Shown piece after piece: positions 46,525 through 54,191 of a DNA stretch of 64,000 nt (position 1 is the stretch's first letter; each line of letters opens with the position of its first letter). The stretch is from assembly GCF_007747655.1 (NCBI RefSeq), contig NZ_CP036274.1, positions 5,766,001 to 5,830,000 on the forward strand. Reading direction: 5' to 3'. The position numbers and the translations under genes were made by a program. The DNA is from Anatilimnocola aggregata. GTDB lineage: Bacteria > Planctomycetota > Planctomycetia > Pirellulales > Pirellulaceae. Under the pieces are notes generated by a model, which was given only the letters and a program-made list of their open reading frames with translations, was not told the origin of the DNA and made no database searches.

Positions 46525-49500
46525 ATGAATCGCTACTTGTTATGTGTTGTCACCGTGATCGGTTTTGCAATAACTCCATTGCTGGGCAGCTTGTCTGCCG
46601 CAGATGGGTACATGGTGACCGTCACTGCAGCCACGGCCCAAATTAAGAGTGAGCAGACGGTGCTCGGCACCGTGCCACGCGGCACACGGCTGTGGGTGTT
46701 TGAGGAGAAAGGGAGTTGGATACAGGTGAAGGTGCCAGGGAAGGAAAAGAAGGGGTGGCTGTCGGCACAGCAAGCCCAGCGCATCCAATACACGGCTGCC
46801 CAGAGGGAAGAGGGCAAATTGGCAAATGCTCATTGGGAGCGTGGCCTGGAACTCGAAAAGCAGCAGAAGCTTGCGGAAGCGAGACGAGAATTCGAGCAAT
46901 GCCTAGTACTGGAACGACGCGTGCGCGGAGACCATCCGGATGTGGCGGTCACGCTGAACTCGCTCGGAAACCTTACCAGGGGCCAAGGCGACTATCCCGC
47001 AGCCCGGAAATACTACGAGGAGGCCCTGGTCGTCTATCGCAAGGTGCTTGGAAACGAGCACCCGAGCACCGCAGACACGCTGAACAACCTCGGCATCTTG
47101 GCCAGGGGTCAAGGCGACTATCCCGCAGCCCGGAAATACTACGAGGAGGCCCTGGTCGTCTATCGCAACGTGCTTGGAAACGAGCACCCGAGCACGGCAG
47201 ACACGCTGAACAACCTCGGCGTCTTGGTCAGCGACCAAGGCGATTATCCCGCAGCCCGGAAATACTACGAGGAGGCCCTGGTCGTCTATCGCAAGGTGCT
47301 TGGAAACGAGCACCCGAGCACGGCCAACACGCTGAACAACCTCGGCGTCTTGGTCAGCGACCAAGGCGATTATCCCGCAGCCCGGAAGTACTACGAGGAG
47401 GCCCTGGTCGTCTATCGCAAGGTGCTTGGAAACGAGCATACCGACACGGCCAACACGCTGGGCAACCTCGGCAACTTGGCCGGGGGCCAAGGCGACTATA
47501 CCGCAGCCCGGAAATACTACGAGGAGGCCCTGGTCGTCTATCGCAAGGTGCTTGGAAACGAGCACCCGAGCACGGCCAACACGCTGAACAACCTCGGCGT
47601 CTTGGTCAGCGACCACGGCGATTATCCCGCAGCCCGGAAGTACTACGAGGAGGCCCTGGTCGTCTATCGCAAGGTGCTTGGAAACGAGCATACCGACACG
47701 GCCAACACGCTGAACAACCTCGGCATCTTGGCCAGGGGCCAAGGCGACTATACCGCAGCCCGCAAGTACTACGAGGAGGCCCTGGCAATCAAACGCAAGG
47801 TGCTTGGAAACGAGCACCCGAGCACCGCCGACACGCTGAACAACCTCGGCGTCTTGGTCAGCGACCAAGGCGACTATCCCGCAGCCCGGAAGTACTTCGA
47901 GGAGGCCCTGGCAATCCAACGCAAGGTGCTTGGAAACGAGCACACGAGCACGGCCAACACGCTGAACAACCTCGGCAACTTGGCCGGGGGCCAAGGCGAC
48001 TATCCCGCAGCCCGGAAGTACTACGAGGAGGCCCTGGCAATCAAACGCAAGGTGCTTGGAAACGAGCACCCGAGCACGGCCGACACGCTGATCAACCTCG
48101 CGTGGCTCGCTGCTGACGAGACGGACCCGTCCGCGGCGACTGCCTATCTCGATCAGGCACGCCGCGCCATTCGCTTCCATGAGGTGCGCACGTTGCCGGG
48201 TCTTTCGGAGGCGGAACAGTTGGCCTTCTTGCGAAATATGCACGACAAGGATTGGCACAATAGTTTGTCCTGGGGACGCAGCGAACGAACTACCTCTCGA
48301 ATTAGCGAATGTTCTGCTGCCTGGCTGGTGAATGGCAAAGGAATCAGCGAAGAATCGTTGGCCACGGGGATTCAACTCGAAAAACCCGAAACGGCGGCGC
48401 TCGTCGCCCAGTTGCGAACACTCCGTGGCAAGTTGGCGGACATCGTTCGCCAACCACAGAGCGACGAGCGGGATCGCCGGCAAGCGGAGTTGGAAGCAGA
48501 ACAGCAACGGTTAGTTCGCTTACTAGGCCAGGCTCGCGGTGAAGACCTGACGAGCGATCCGTGGGTTGACATCGCGGGCATTCGGAAAGCAATTCCTGCG
48601 AAGACGATGCTAGTCAATACAGCGCGACTTGCTCCCTATAATTACAAGACGAAGAAGCGAGGCGTTCCGCTCTACGTCGCCTGGCTCATTCCCTCTGCAG
48701 GTGAGGGTGACGTTAAGATTGTCGATCTTGGGGAGGCTGAGGCGATCGATGCCGCGGTAACTGCCTTTCGGAAGGCGATGGACGAAGCTGGTGCTGCTGC
48801 CTCGGCTAGCAAAGGTGAGAAGGAAGCCCAGGCCGCGGTTGAAAAAACCCTGGCCTCTGTGGCCGATCTCATTTGGAAGCCGCTCGCCGAACACCTGGCT
48901 GACAAGGAGGAACTAATTCTCAGTCCCGACGCGGCGCTGTGGCTCGTTCCTTGGGGCGCATTGCCGGTGGAGGATGGCAAGTTCCTGATTGAGAAATACA
49001 ACCTCAAGTATGTGATTAGCGGGCGGGAGTTAGTGACGAAGAAAGCCGACAAACCAGCGGGGAAATCGGTCGTGCTAGCCGATCCTGATTTTGATCTTGG
49101 TCCTAGTGCTGCAACGCCTGCTGAAACGACAAAATTGGCTCGCCGTTCAATCACTCGGCTGGATCGGGCTCAACGGCTACCCGGTACTGCGAAAGAAGCG
49201 GAAGCGATCGCTCCGAGCTTGAAGACGTATGGCAAGCGAGATCCGATCGTCTACCTGAACCGCGAAGCGACAGAGAGCCAATTCAAGCAACTCGTCTCGC
49301 CCCAGGTATTGGTTTTGGGCACGCATGGATTCTTCTTTCCTCAACAAGAGATCGAGACCAAGGACGATGATCGCTTGCAGTTGATTGGACGAGAAGAGCG
49401 TGGTACCGTTCGCATTAAAGACGGTCAACCACTGGAAAATCCGTTGCTACGTTGCGGTGTGCTGCTGGCCGGCTGCAACCGACCGGCAACCGCTGAGACT

Positions 49501-49863
49501 GCGGGCCAGGAAGACGGTGTGCTTACAGGCCTTGAAATTGTGAACGCAGATCTACGGGGCACCGAACTGGTGGTTCTCAGTGCCTGCCAAACGGGTCTCG
49601 GCGACGTGCGAAACGGCGAAGGAGTGGCTGGGCTAAGGCAAGCGTTTCAACTGGCCGGTGCGAAGGCTGTCGTCGCCACGCTCTGGCAAATTCCCGACGA
49701 CGAAAGCGCGCAACTGATGGGCGACTTCTTCGGCTATCTGGCAGAGGGAAAGAGTAAGGCTGAAGCCCTCCGCTTCGCCCAACTCAACCGCATCGTTGAA
49801 CACCGAGAGCGTGAAGGCTCCGCCCCTGCCTTCTACTGGGCTGCTTACACGCTCACCGAATAG
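46525..49863 (+). CDS. Secreted SH3-TPR-CHAT protein 3
   Basis: The 1112-residue protein has a signal peptide (MNRYLLCVVTVIGFAITPLL), an SH3-like domain (about 27-90), nine nearly identical 42-residue TPRs with a cap (about 137-550), a helical linker with a GISEESLATG segment, and a CHAT domain. His is near 934 (VLGTHGFFFP) and Cys near 1021 (VLSACQTGLGD). TPR units differ mainly at a few positions (HPSTAD/HTDTAN, LARGQ/LVSDQ/LAGGQ, VVYRK/AIKRK), as if modules had been shuffled. It precedes the second caspase gene by 51 bases. Ordinary coding signal is strong; long open frames on the other strands here are repeat artefacts. Confidence 0.9.
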   Translation: MNRYLLCVVTVIGFAITPLLGSLSAADGYMVTVTAATAQIKSEQTVLGTVPRGTRLWVFEEKGSWIQVKVPGKEKKGWLSAQQAQRIQYTAAQREEGKLANAHWERGLELEKQQKLAEARREFEQCLVLERRVRGDHPDVAVTLNSLGNLTRGQGDYPAARKYYEEALVVYRKVLGNEHPSTADTLNNLGILARGQGDYPAARKYYEEALVVYRNVLGNEHPSTADTLNNLGVLVSDQGDYPAARKYYEEALVVYRKVLGNEHPSTANTLNNLGVLVSDQGDYPAARKYYEEALVVYRKVLGNEHTDTANTLGNLGNLAGGQGDYTAARKYYEEALVVYRKVLGNEHPSTANTLNNLGVLVSDHGDYPAARKYYEEALVVYRKVLGNEHTDTANTLNNLGILARGQGDYTAARKYYEEALAIKRKVLGNEHPSTADTLNNLGVLVSDQGDYPAARKYFEEALAIQRKVLGNEHTSTANTLNNLGNLAGGQGDYPAARKYYEEALAIKRKVLGNEHPSTADTLINLAWLAADETDPSAATAYLDQARRAIRFHEVRTLPGLSEAEQLAFLRNMHDKDWHNSLSWGRSERTTSRISECSAAWLVNGKGISEESLATGIQLEKPETAALVAQLRTLRGKLADIVRQPQSDERDRRQAELEAEQQRLVRLLGQARGEDLTSDPWVDIAGIRKAIPAKTMLVNTARLAPYNYKTKKRGVPLYVAWLIPSAGEGDVKIVDLGEAEAIDAAVTAFRKAMDEAGAAASASKGEKEAQAAVEKTLASVADLIWKPLAEHLADKEELILSPDAALWLVPWGALPVEDGKFLIEKYNLKYVISGRELVTKKADKPAGKSVVLADPDFDLGPSAATPAETTKLARRSITRLDRAQRLPGTAKEAEAIAPSLKTYGKRDPIVYLNREATESQFKQLVSPQVLVLGTHGFFFPQQEIETKDDDRLQLIGREERGTVRIKDGQPLENPLLRCGVLLAGCNRPATAETAGQEDGVLTGLEIVNADLRGTELVVLSACQTGLGDVRNGEGVAGLRQAFQLAGAKAVVATLWQIPDDESAQLMGDFFGYLAEGKSKAEALRFAQLNRIVEHREREGSAPAFYWAAYTLTE
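46933..48066 (+). repeat. Nine tandem 126-bp TPR-coding units
   Basis: The region is exactly nine times 126 bases, each unit beginning with a CAC/CAT codon and ending AAGGTGCTTGGAAACGAG. Units are nearly identical at the DNA level, including silent sites, which points to recent expansion or gene conversion rather than old duplication. Confidence 0.9.
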
Positions 49864-49914
49864 TCACTGCGTTTCATCATTTCATTCCTGCGACAGAGCA
49901 CCTGGAACCCCTAG

Positions 49915-52035
49915 ATGTCTGCCTTAATTGCTTCGCATCGCTTGGTCATCTTGAGTGTCATTGCGCTAAACAGCCTCTTGGTCTTTGCTGTCGATTCTCG
50001 GATTTCGGCCGCAGAGGCTGGGGAAGGCAAAAGCTGGGCGGTACTCATTGGTGCCGAGCGCTATCACCGGGCCACGCACCTTAAGTACACCATTAACGAT
50101 GTTCGAATCCTATCGTCAACCCTGCGGGCGCGTGGCGGGTATGACGAAAAGCAATTGCTGCTGATGACCGACGACGAATCAAACGCACGCTTTCTGCCAC
50201 TCCGAACTAACCTAATGAAAGAGCTCCCGGCATTCTTCGACCAGATCGCTCCAGGAGATTCGGTATTGGTGTACTTCAGTGGGCACGGGTTCAAGGACCG
50301 GGAAGGAAAGCTGTACATCGCTGCACTGGACTGCGATCCCTCAGATCCGGTGAAGACGGGCGTACCAGTCGCATGGCTCCGTGAGCAAGTTGCCAACTGC
50401 CGCGCCAACTTCAAATTGGTTGTGCTCGATGCTTGCCATGCTGGCTCCGAGAAGGGTGAGGATACAGCCGAGGCCAGTGTCGCTGGTAAGGATATTGGTG
50501 ACGTGTTTCGTAACCTTGAGGGTGTGGTCACTATCGCAAGCTCGACGGCCGACGAGAAGAGTCAGATTTGGGATGAAAAGGAACAATCACTTTTCAGTTA
50601 TTGGCTAAATCAGGGATTCAAAGGACATGCAGACGAGAATGCGGATGCCATCGTCGATATGGATGAGCTTTACAAATACGTATCCCGCAATGTAGTGGCC
50701 ACCTCGAAGGCTCGCTTCCCTCGCCCTCAGACGCCTGTGCGAATTGTAAGGTCCGGCACGCCGGATGTTCCGGCAGTGATTCGACTCAAGCCCCGCACAC
50801 TTCGGCAGGTGCTGGCCGACAATGCCGACGTCTTGGCAACTCAAGTTGATAAACGTCAGATGGCAAAAATTGGCGTGCTCGAATTCACCGACAACGTCGG
50901 TGGCATTGAACTCCTCGGTGCAAGTTTCGGGGCACTTGGAAAATGGTGCACGAATGAGTTCGAACAGCGCCTCATGGAAGCTGGTGCCGATCGATTTGAA
51001 ATAATCGATCAACGGCGGCTCCAGAATGTTTTGAAGACCGAGAGTTTCGCAATCGACGACATTGGCTCTGCAGAACGTATGGAACGATTGTCTTCGCAAG
51101 TTGACGGTATGTCTGTCGTAGCGATAGGGACACTCACAGCAAGACAGGGTCGCCGTGTCGTTATCCAGACCTCATTAATGGGAATCGATTTTAGGAAACT
51201 CGGAACTGCTTCGGGCGTGGCAGAGCTTAACGAATCAGAATGGGCAATGCTTGGCCGTAGCGTGGCCTTCAAGCCAGAGGATCGCCGAATCGACTACACG
51301 TCGAAACGTACATCCACAAAACCTGTCTCTGTCATCGACACAGCAATCAGTCGGGCCGAACAAAGATCACGCGTTTCTCATCCCCTCCGCGATCCGCAGT
51401 TCCCCTTTCCGATTTCAATCAAGGTTCGACGCGCGGATCGCCCTCAAGACCCTTCTCAAGTACGTGAATTCATCTTCAAGTCGGTTGGGGAGGGCGACGA
51501 GCAACGAGAAGAATGCTTTCTCCCGGTTCGTAAAGGTGAGGTACTAGAGGTATGGATCGGCAATCGTTCCAAGGATCGGACGATCATGCGTTGCCTGGTG
51601 GATGGTCTAAATACTCTGCCTGAGAAGGATGGCGATAAGGGAGTGACCACGTGGATAACCGGAAAGCGTGTCAACCTGGACGAAGCGCGTGCTTGGCTCT
51701 TGGACCCGAAGGATACTAAAGCTGCAAAGGTGCAGGGAGTGCCCACTTTTGTGCTGAGGGGTTTCGCCTCGCAAGTGGGCACCGACGGCAAGATGCGAGA
51801 ATTCACTGTGGTTGATGCAGATCGCTCGCTTGCCGCGAGACAAAAGTTTACCGATCAGATCGGAATTATCACTGCTGCGTTCTATGTCGATGGTAATGGA
51901 CCTCGCGGCGTCGGGATCGATGCTGTTCGCGAGATTTCGCAAGACCTGCGAACGGTGGAAGCAAAGATTGGCAACCTGATAAGCGTAGTAAGTATTCGCT
52001 ATGCCGATGCGGACACGCTGCATGGTGGCAAGTAG
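49915..52035 (+). CDS. Secreted caspase-fold protease with CsgG/TolB-like domain
   Basis: The 706-residue protein opens with an extended signal peptide (LVILSVIALNSLLVFAVDSR). Residues 38-280 are a C14 caspase: SWAVLIGAERYHRATHLKYT, NDVRILSSTLRARGGYDEKQ, His124 in VLVYFSGHGFKD and Cys174 in VVLDACHAGSEK. Residues about 325-430 resemble a CsgG/FlgO-type curli-assembly fold (MAKIGVLEFTDNVGGIELLG, FEIIDQRRLQNVLKTESF, GMSVVAIGTLTARQ). The last 200 residues are beta-rich. Such domains bind peptidoglycan-side partners or nucleate membrane assemblies; the combination with a caspase is unusual. The downstream sigma-factor gene starts about 30 bases later, so regulation and protease are co-transcribed. 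Confidence 0.85.
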   Translation: MSALIASHRLVILSVIALNSLLVFAVDSRISAAEAGEGKSWAVLIGAERYHRATHLKYTINDVRILSSTLRARGGYDEKQLLLMTDDESNARFLPLRTNLMKELPAFFDQIAPGDSVLVYFSGHGFKDREGKLYIAALDCDPSDPVKTGVPVAWLREQVANCRANFKLVVLDACHAGSEKGEDTAEASVAGKDIGDVFRNLEGVVTIASSTADEKSQIWDEKEQSLFSYWLNQGFKGHADENADAIVDMDELYKYVSRNVVATSKARFPRPQTPVRIVRSGTPDVPAVIRLKPRTLRQVLADNADVLATQVDKRQMAKIGVLEFTDNVGGIELLGASFGALGKWCTNEFEQRLMEAGADRFEIIDQRRLQNVLKTESFAIDDIGSAERMERLSSQVDGMSVVAIGTLTARQGRRVVIQTSLMGIDFRKLGTASGVAELNESEWAMLGRSVAFKPEDRRIDYTSKRTSTKPVSVIDTAISRAEQRSRVSHPLRDPQFPFPISIKVRRADRPQDPSQVREFIFKSVGEGDEQREECFLPVRKGEVLEVWIGNRSKDRTIMRCLVDGLNTLPEKDGDKGVTTWITGKRVNLDEARAWLLDPKDTKAAKVQGVPTFVLRGFASQVGTDGKMREFTVVDADRSLAARQKFTDQIGIITAAFYVDGNGPRGVGIDAVREISQDLRTVEAKIGNLISVVSIRYADADTLHGGK

Positions 52036-52064
52036 GTCGGCCGCGGTATTAAGGGACATTTGTG

Positions 52065-53054
52065 ATGCAGCAGCTCTTGCGAGCACTTCGGCTTTGGCTT
52101 TCCGAGCGAGACGCGGTTAATGAACTGCGTAACAACTTGGCAACCAAGATCGAGGCCGCGTCGGTCGATTACCGGAATACATTCCCGACCTCAGTAGCAC
52201 CAAAGCCTGAACAGTGGCTACCGCACTCGGCGGCGGCTATCGGTCGGTCGCTCCTCCGCGATTCCCTGGCTGAGAACCAAGTACCGAACGAATGCCTTTC
52301 TCCTGAATTCTCGCTCCAGCTAAATCAATTGGCATGGGGGGATCTGATGCTCGTTGCGGCCTGTGTACTCGGCAAAGAAGATGCAAATCGAGAACTGATT
52401 CGGATTATTGACGAGAAGATCAAGCCGGCACTAGTTCGGCGCTGGGGTCGACAAAGTGCGGAAGAAATTACCGATGCGTTGCCTCAAACCCTGCACTTGA
52501 AAGATGAACGCGGCTTGAACCAAGGCCGGCCGCGACTGCTGGCCTATGGTGGTAGGGCACGTCTCGAAACTTGGCTCAAGGCGCTTGCAGCAAGACAGGT
52601 GATCGACCGTTGGCGCCGACTTCGCGAGACCAGTGAAGTTGAATTGGACAAGCATAGTGCCGAGGCAGAAAATTCCAACGAAAACCAGGATGACGACCTC
52701 GCGCTGATCCGTGAAGTCGTTCCGAACGCCTTTTGCGAATTGATGAAGCAGCTACCAAAGGCAAGCGAACAGCAGTATCGGTTCGCGTTCTACCGGTGTG
52801 TTCGACGCTGGGATAACACCTTGATTGCAGCAGAGTTAAACGTCAGCAAACCACGTGTGACCGAATTGTCCCAGCAAGTGTTCCGCAGACTCATTTCCAT
52901 TATTCGTCAAATGGCTCCCGAGCTTGCTAAGTTAAGCGACGATCCATCCCGAGAACGACGCACTCTGTGGGAGGACGCAATTGGTGAGTGGTTTGGAGAA
53001 ACAGCACCAACATTTTCTGAATACGCCGATCGTCAGTTTGCCAGCAAGATCTGA
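52065..53054 (+). CDS. ECF-like sigma-70 family factor
   Basis: The protein is 329 residues from ATG 52065 (GTG at 52062 is an alternative; AAGGGA lies eight bases before the ATG). The centre has a region-2-like pattern: LLAYGGRARLETWLKALAAR followed by QVIDRWRRLRE. The C-terminal part has a region-4-like HTH: NTLIAAELNVSKPRVTELSQ, QVFRRLISIIRQM. This resembles myxobacterial and planctomycete ECF-like factors with weak region 2. It probably directs RNA polymerase to promoters of the protease genes around it. The gene immediately after it encodes a membrane protein in the anti-sigma position. Confidence 0.7.
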   Translation: MQQLLRALRLWLSERDAVNELRNNLATKIEAASVDYRNTFPTSVAPKPEQWLPHSAAAIGRSLLRDSLAENQVPNECLSPEFSLQLNQLAWGDLMLVAACVLGKEDANRELIRIIDEKIKPALVRRWGRQSAEEITDALPQTLHLKDERGLNQGRPRLLAYGGRARLETWLKALAARQVIDRWRRLRETSEVELDKHSAEAENSNENQDDDLALIREVVPNAFCELMKQLPKASEQQYRFAFYRCVRRWDNTLIAAELNVSKPRVTELSQQVFRRLISIIRQMAPELAKLSDDPSRERRTLWEDAIGEWFGETAPTFSEYADRQFASKI

Positions 53055-53069
53055 TTGAGGTTCGCGGTA

Positions 53070-54155
53070 ATGAACGACAAATTGCAAATGGCCGAACTGC
53101 ACAGCGCACTGCGAACATCGTTTGCAAAGGGCTGGCAGGAATTGCTGATTCACGATTCCTCAGAACCGGACCTGGATCAGCTAACGGGGCGCCATTCGAC
53201 AGTTGACCCTACGCCAGTCGCCCTTGAGATTTCATCTTTCCTTGCTGAATCGACGGCCGAAGAGTATAGGCCGGTCTCACCGAAGTATAACCGCGACAAT
53301 GAAATAGGGTATATCGCGAAACTGCAGCTGGACCTCCGTTCGGCGACTGGTGAACGTGGCCGCACACTCGCACTTGCCGGAGTACTGGCAGCGAGCTTAC
53401 TTATCACAATTGGCACCTTGAACTGGGCGTGGCAACGCGAATCGAAGTTGCTGACTCTCCATCAGGAGCTAGAGAAGGTTCGCGATCAGGTTTCCGACAT
53501 CACCTCGCTTCAGACGCGGTTGGAGTCGTCGGAGCAGCGAATCAGCGAAACCGGTAAGCAGCTTGTCATAGCCGAGAAAGAACAATTGGCCCTTCTGAGT
53601 TCTGGTTCACAGCAGGTCTACTTGGTCGGCCTTTGGTCAGATGAATTGCTAAGGCAGGCGGTTAGCAAACCGGGTGCTCATCGCACCACGAAGGACATCT
53701 CAAATACCGAGGCTAAGGTAATTGATAAAGCTGTAAAGCGACTCACTTCGACAATTGACCAACTTTTATCACCAGAACAACGTGCTGTTGAACACCTCGC
53801 CGTTCAGCTTCAAGCCGGCAAACTTGAAGCTGCCGATCAATACATGCAAACCATAGATGCCTCGCAAGCGCAAGGAAGCGTTCGCGCCAAGCTTACGAAC
53901 GCAAGAGCATGTCTCCTAACAGCAAGGGCTCAGAGGTTGTCGCGAGCGGAGGCTCGTCCACTTCACGCGGAAGCAGAGAAACTCTTTCGCACTGCAGGCG
54001 AAACCGGCCTCGCCGAGGCCTGGCTGAATTTAGCATTGCTTTTTGCAGCCGAAAACGAGACCGCGCAAGCACAGTCCGCGGCTATCCGGTTTTGTGAGAG
54101 CGAGACAGAACCTGCACGAATTGCACTGGTGAAGGACGCGTTTTCGCTAAATTAA
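53070..54155 (+). CDS. Single-pass membrane protein, candidate anti-sigma factor
   Basis: ATG 53070 follows TTGAGG; the gap to the sigma-factor stop is 15 bases. The 361-residue protein has a 100-residue cytoplasmic N-terminus, one transmembrane helix (TLALAGVLAASLLITIGTLN) near residues 112-131, a coiled coil (LLTLHQELEKVRDQVSDITS onward) and a C-terminal helical, TPR-like region outside (AEKLFRTAGETGLAEAWLNL, ALLFAAENETAQAQSAA). No HxxxCxxC zinc motif of classical ZAS anti-sigmas is seen. Position and topology suggest it holds the sigma factor and releases it on an external signal, perhaps after cutting by the neighbouring secreted proteases. That role is inference. Confidence 0.65.
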   Translation: MNDKLQMAELHSALRTSFAKGWQELLIHDSSEPDLDQLTGRHSTVDPTPVALEISSFLAESTAEEYRPVSPKYNRDNEIGYIAKLQLDLRSATGERGRTLALAGVLAASLLITIGTLNWAWQRESKLLTLHQELEKVRDQVSDITSLQTRLESSEQRISETGKQLVIAEKEQLALLSSGSQQVYLVGLWSDELLRQAVSKPGAHRTTKDISNTEAKVIDKAVKRLTSTIDQLLSPEQRAVEHLAVQLQAGKLEAADQYMQTIDASQAQGSVRAKLTNARACLLTARAQRLSRAEARPLHAEAEKLFRTAGETGLAEAWLNLALLFAAENETAQAQSAAIRFCESETEPARIALVKDAFSLN

Positions 54156-54191
54156 TCCTCGAACAAGTAGACCTCACTAATAGAGCCTCAA

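Noticed and set aside
46933-48066. Tandem repeats as a possible CRISPR array
   Set aside because: Units are 126 bases, contiguous without unique spacers, and encode TPRs in frame.
46716-48507. Long open frames of 466 residues on the plus strand and 534 residues on the minus strand across the CHAT 3 TPR region
   Set aside because: They arise because the 126-base unit is a multiple of three, so any stop-free frame in one unit repeats. Their products are low-complexity repeats with no start signals, while the TPR frame has a full domain structure.
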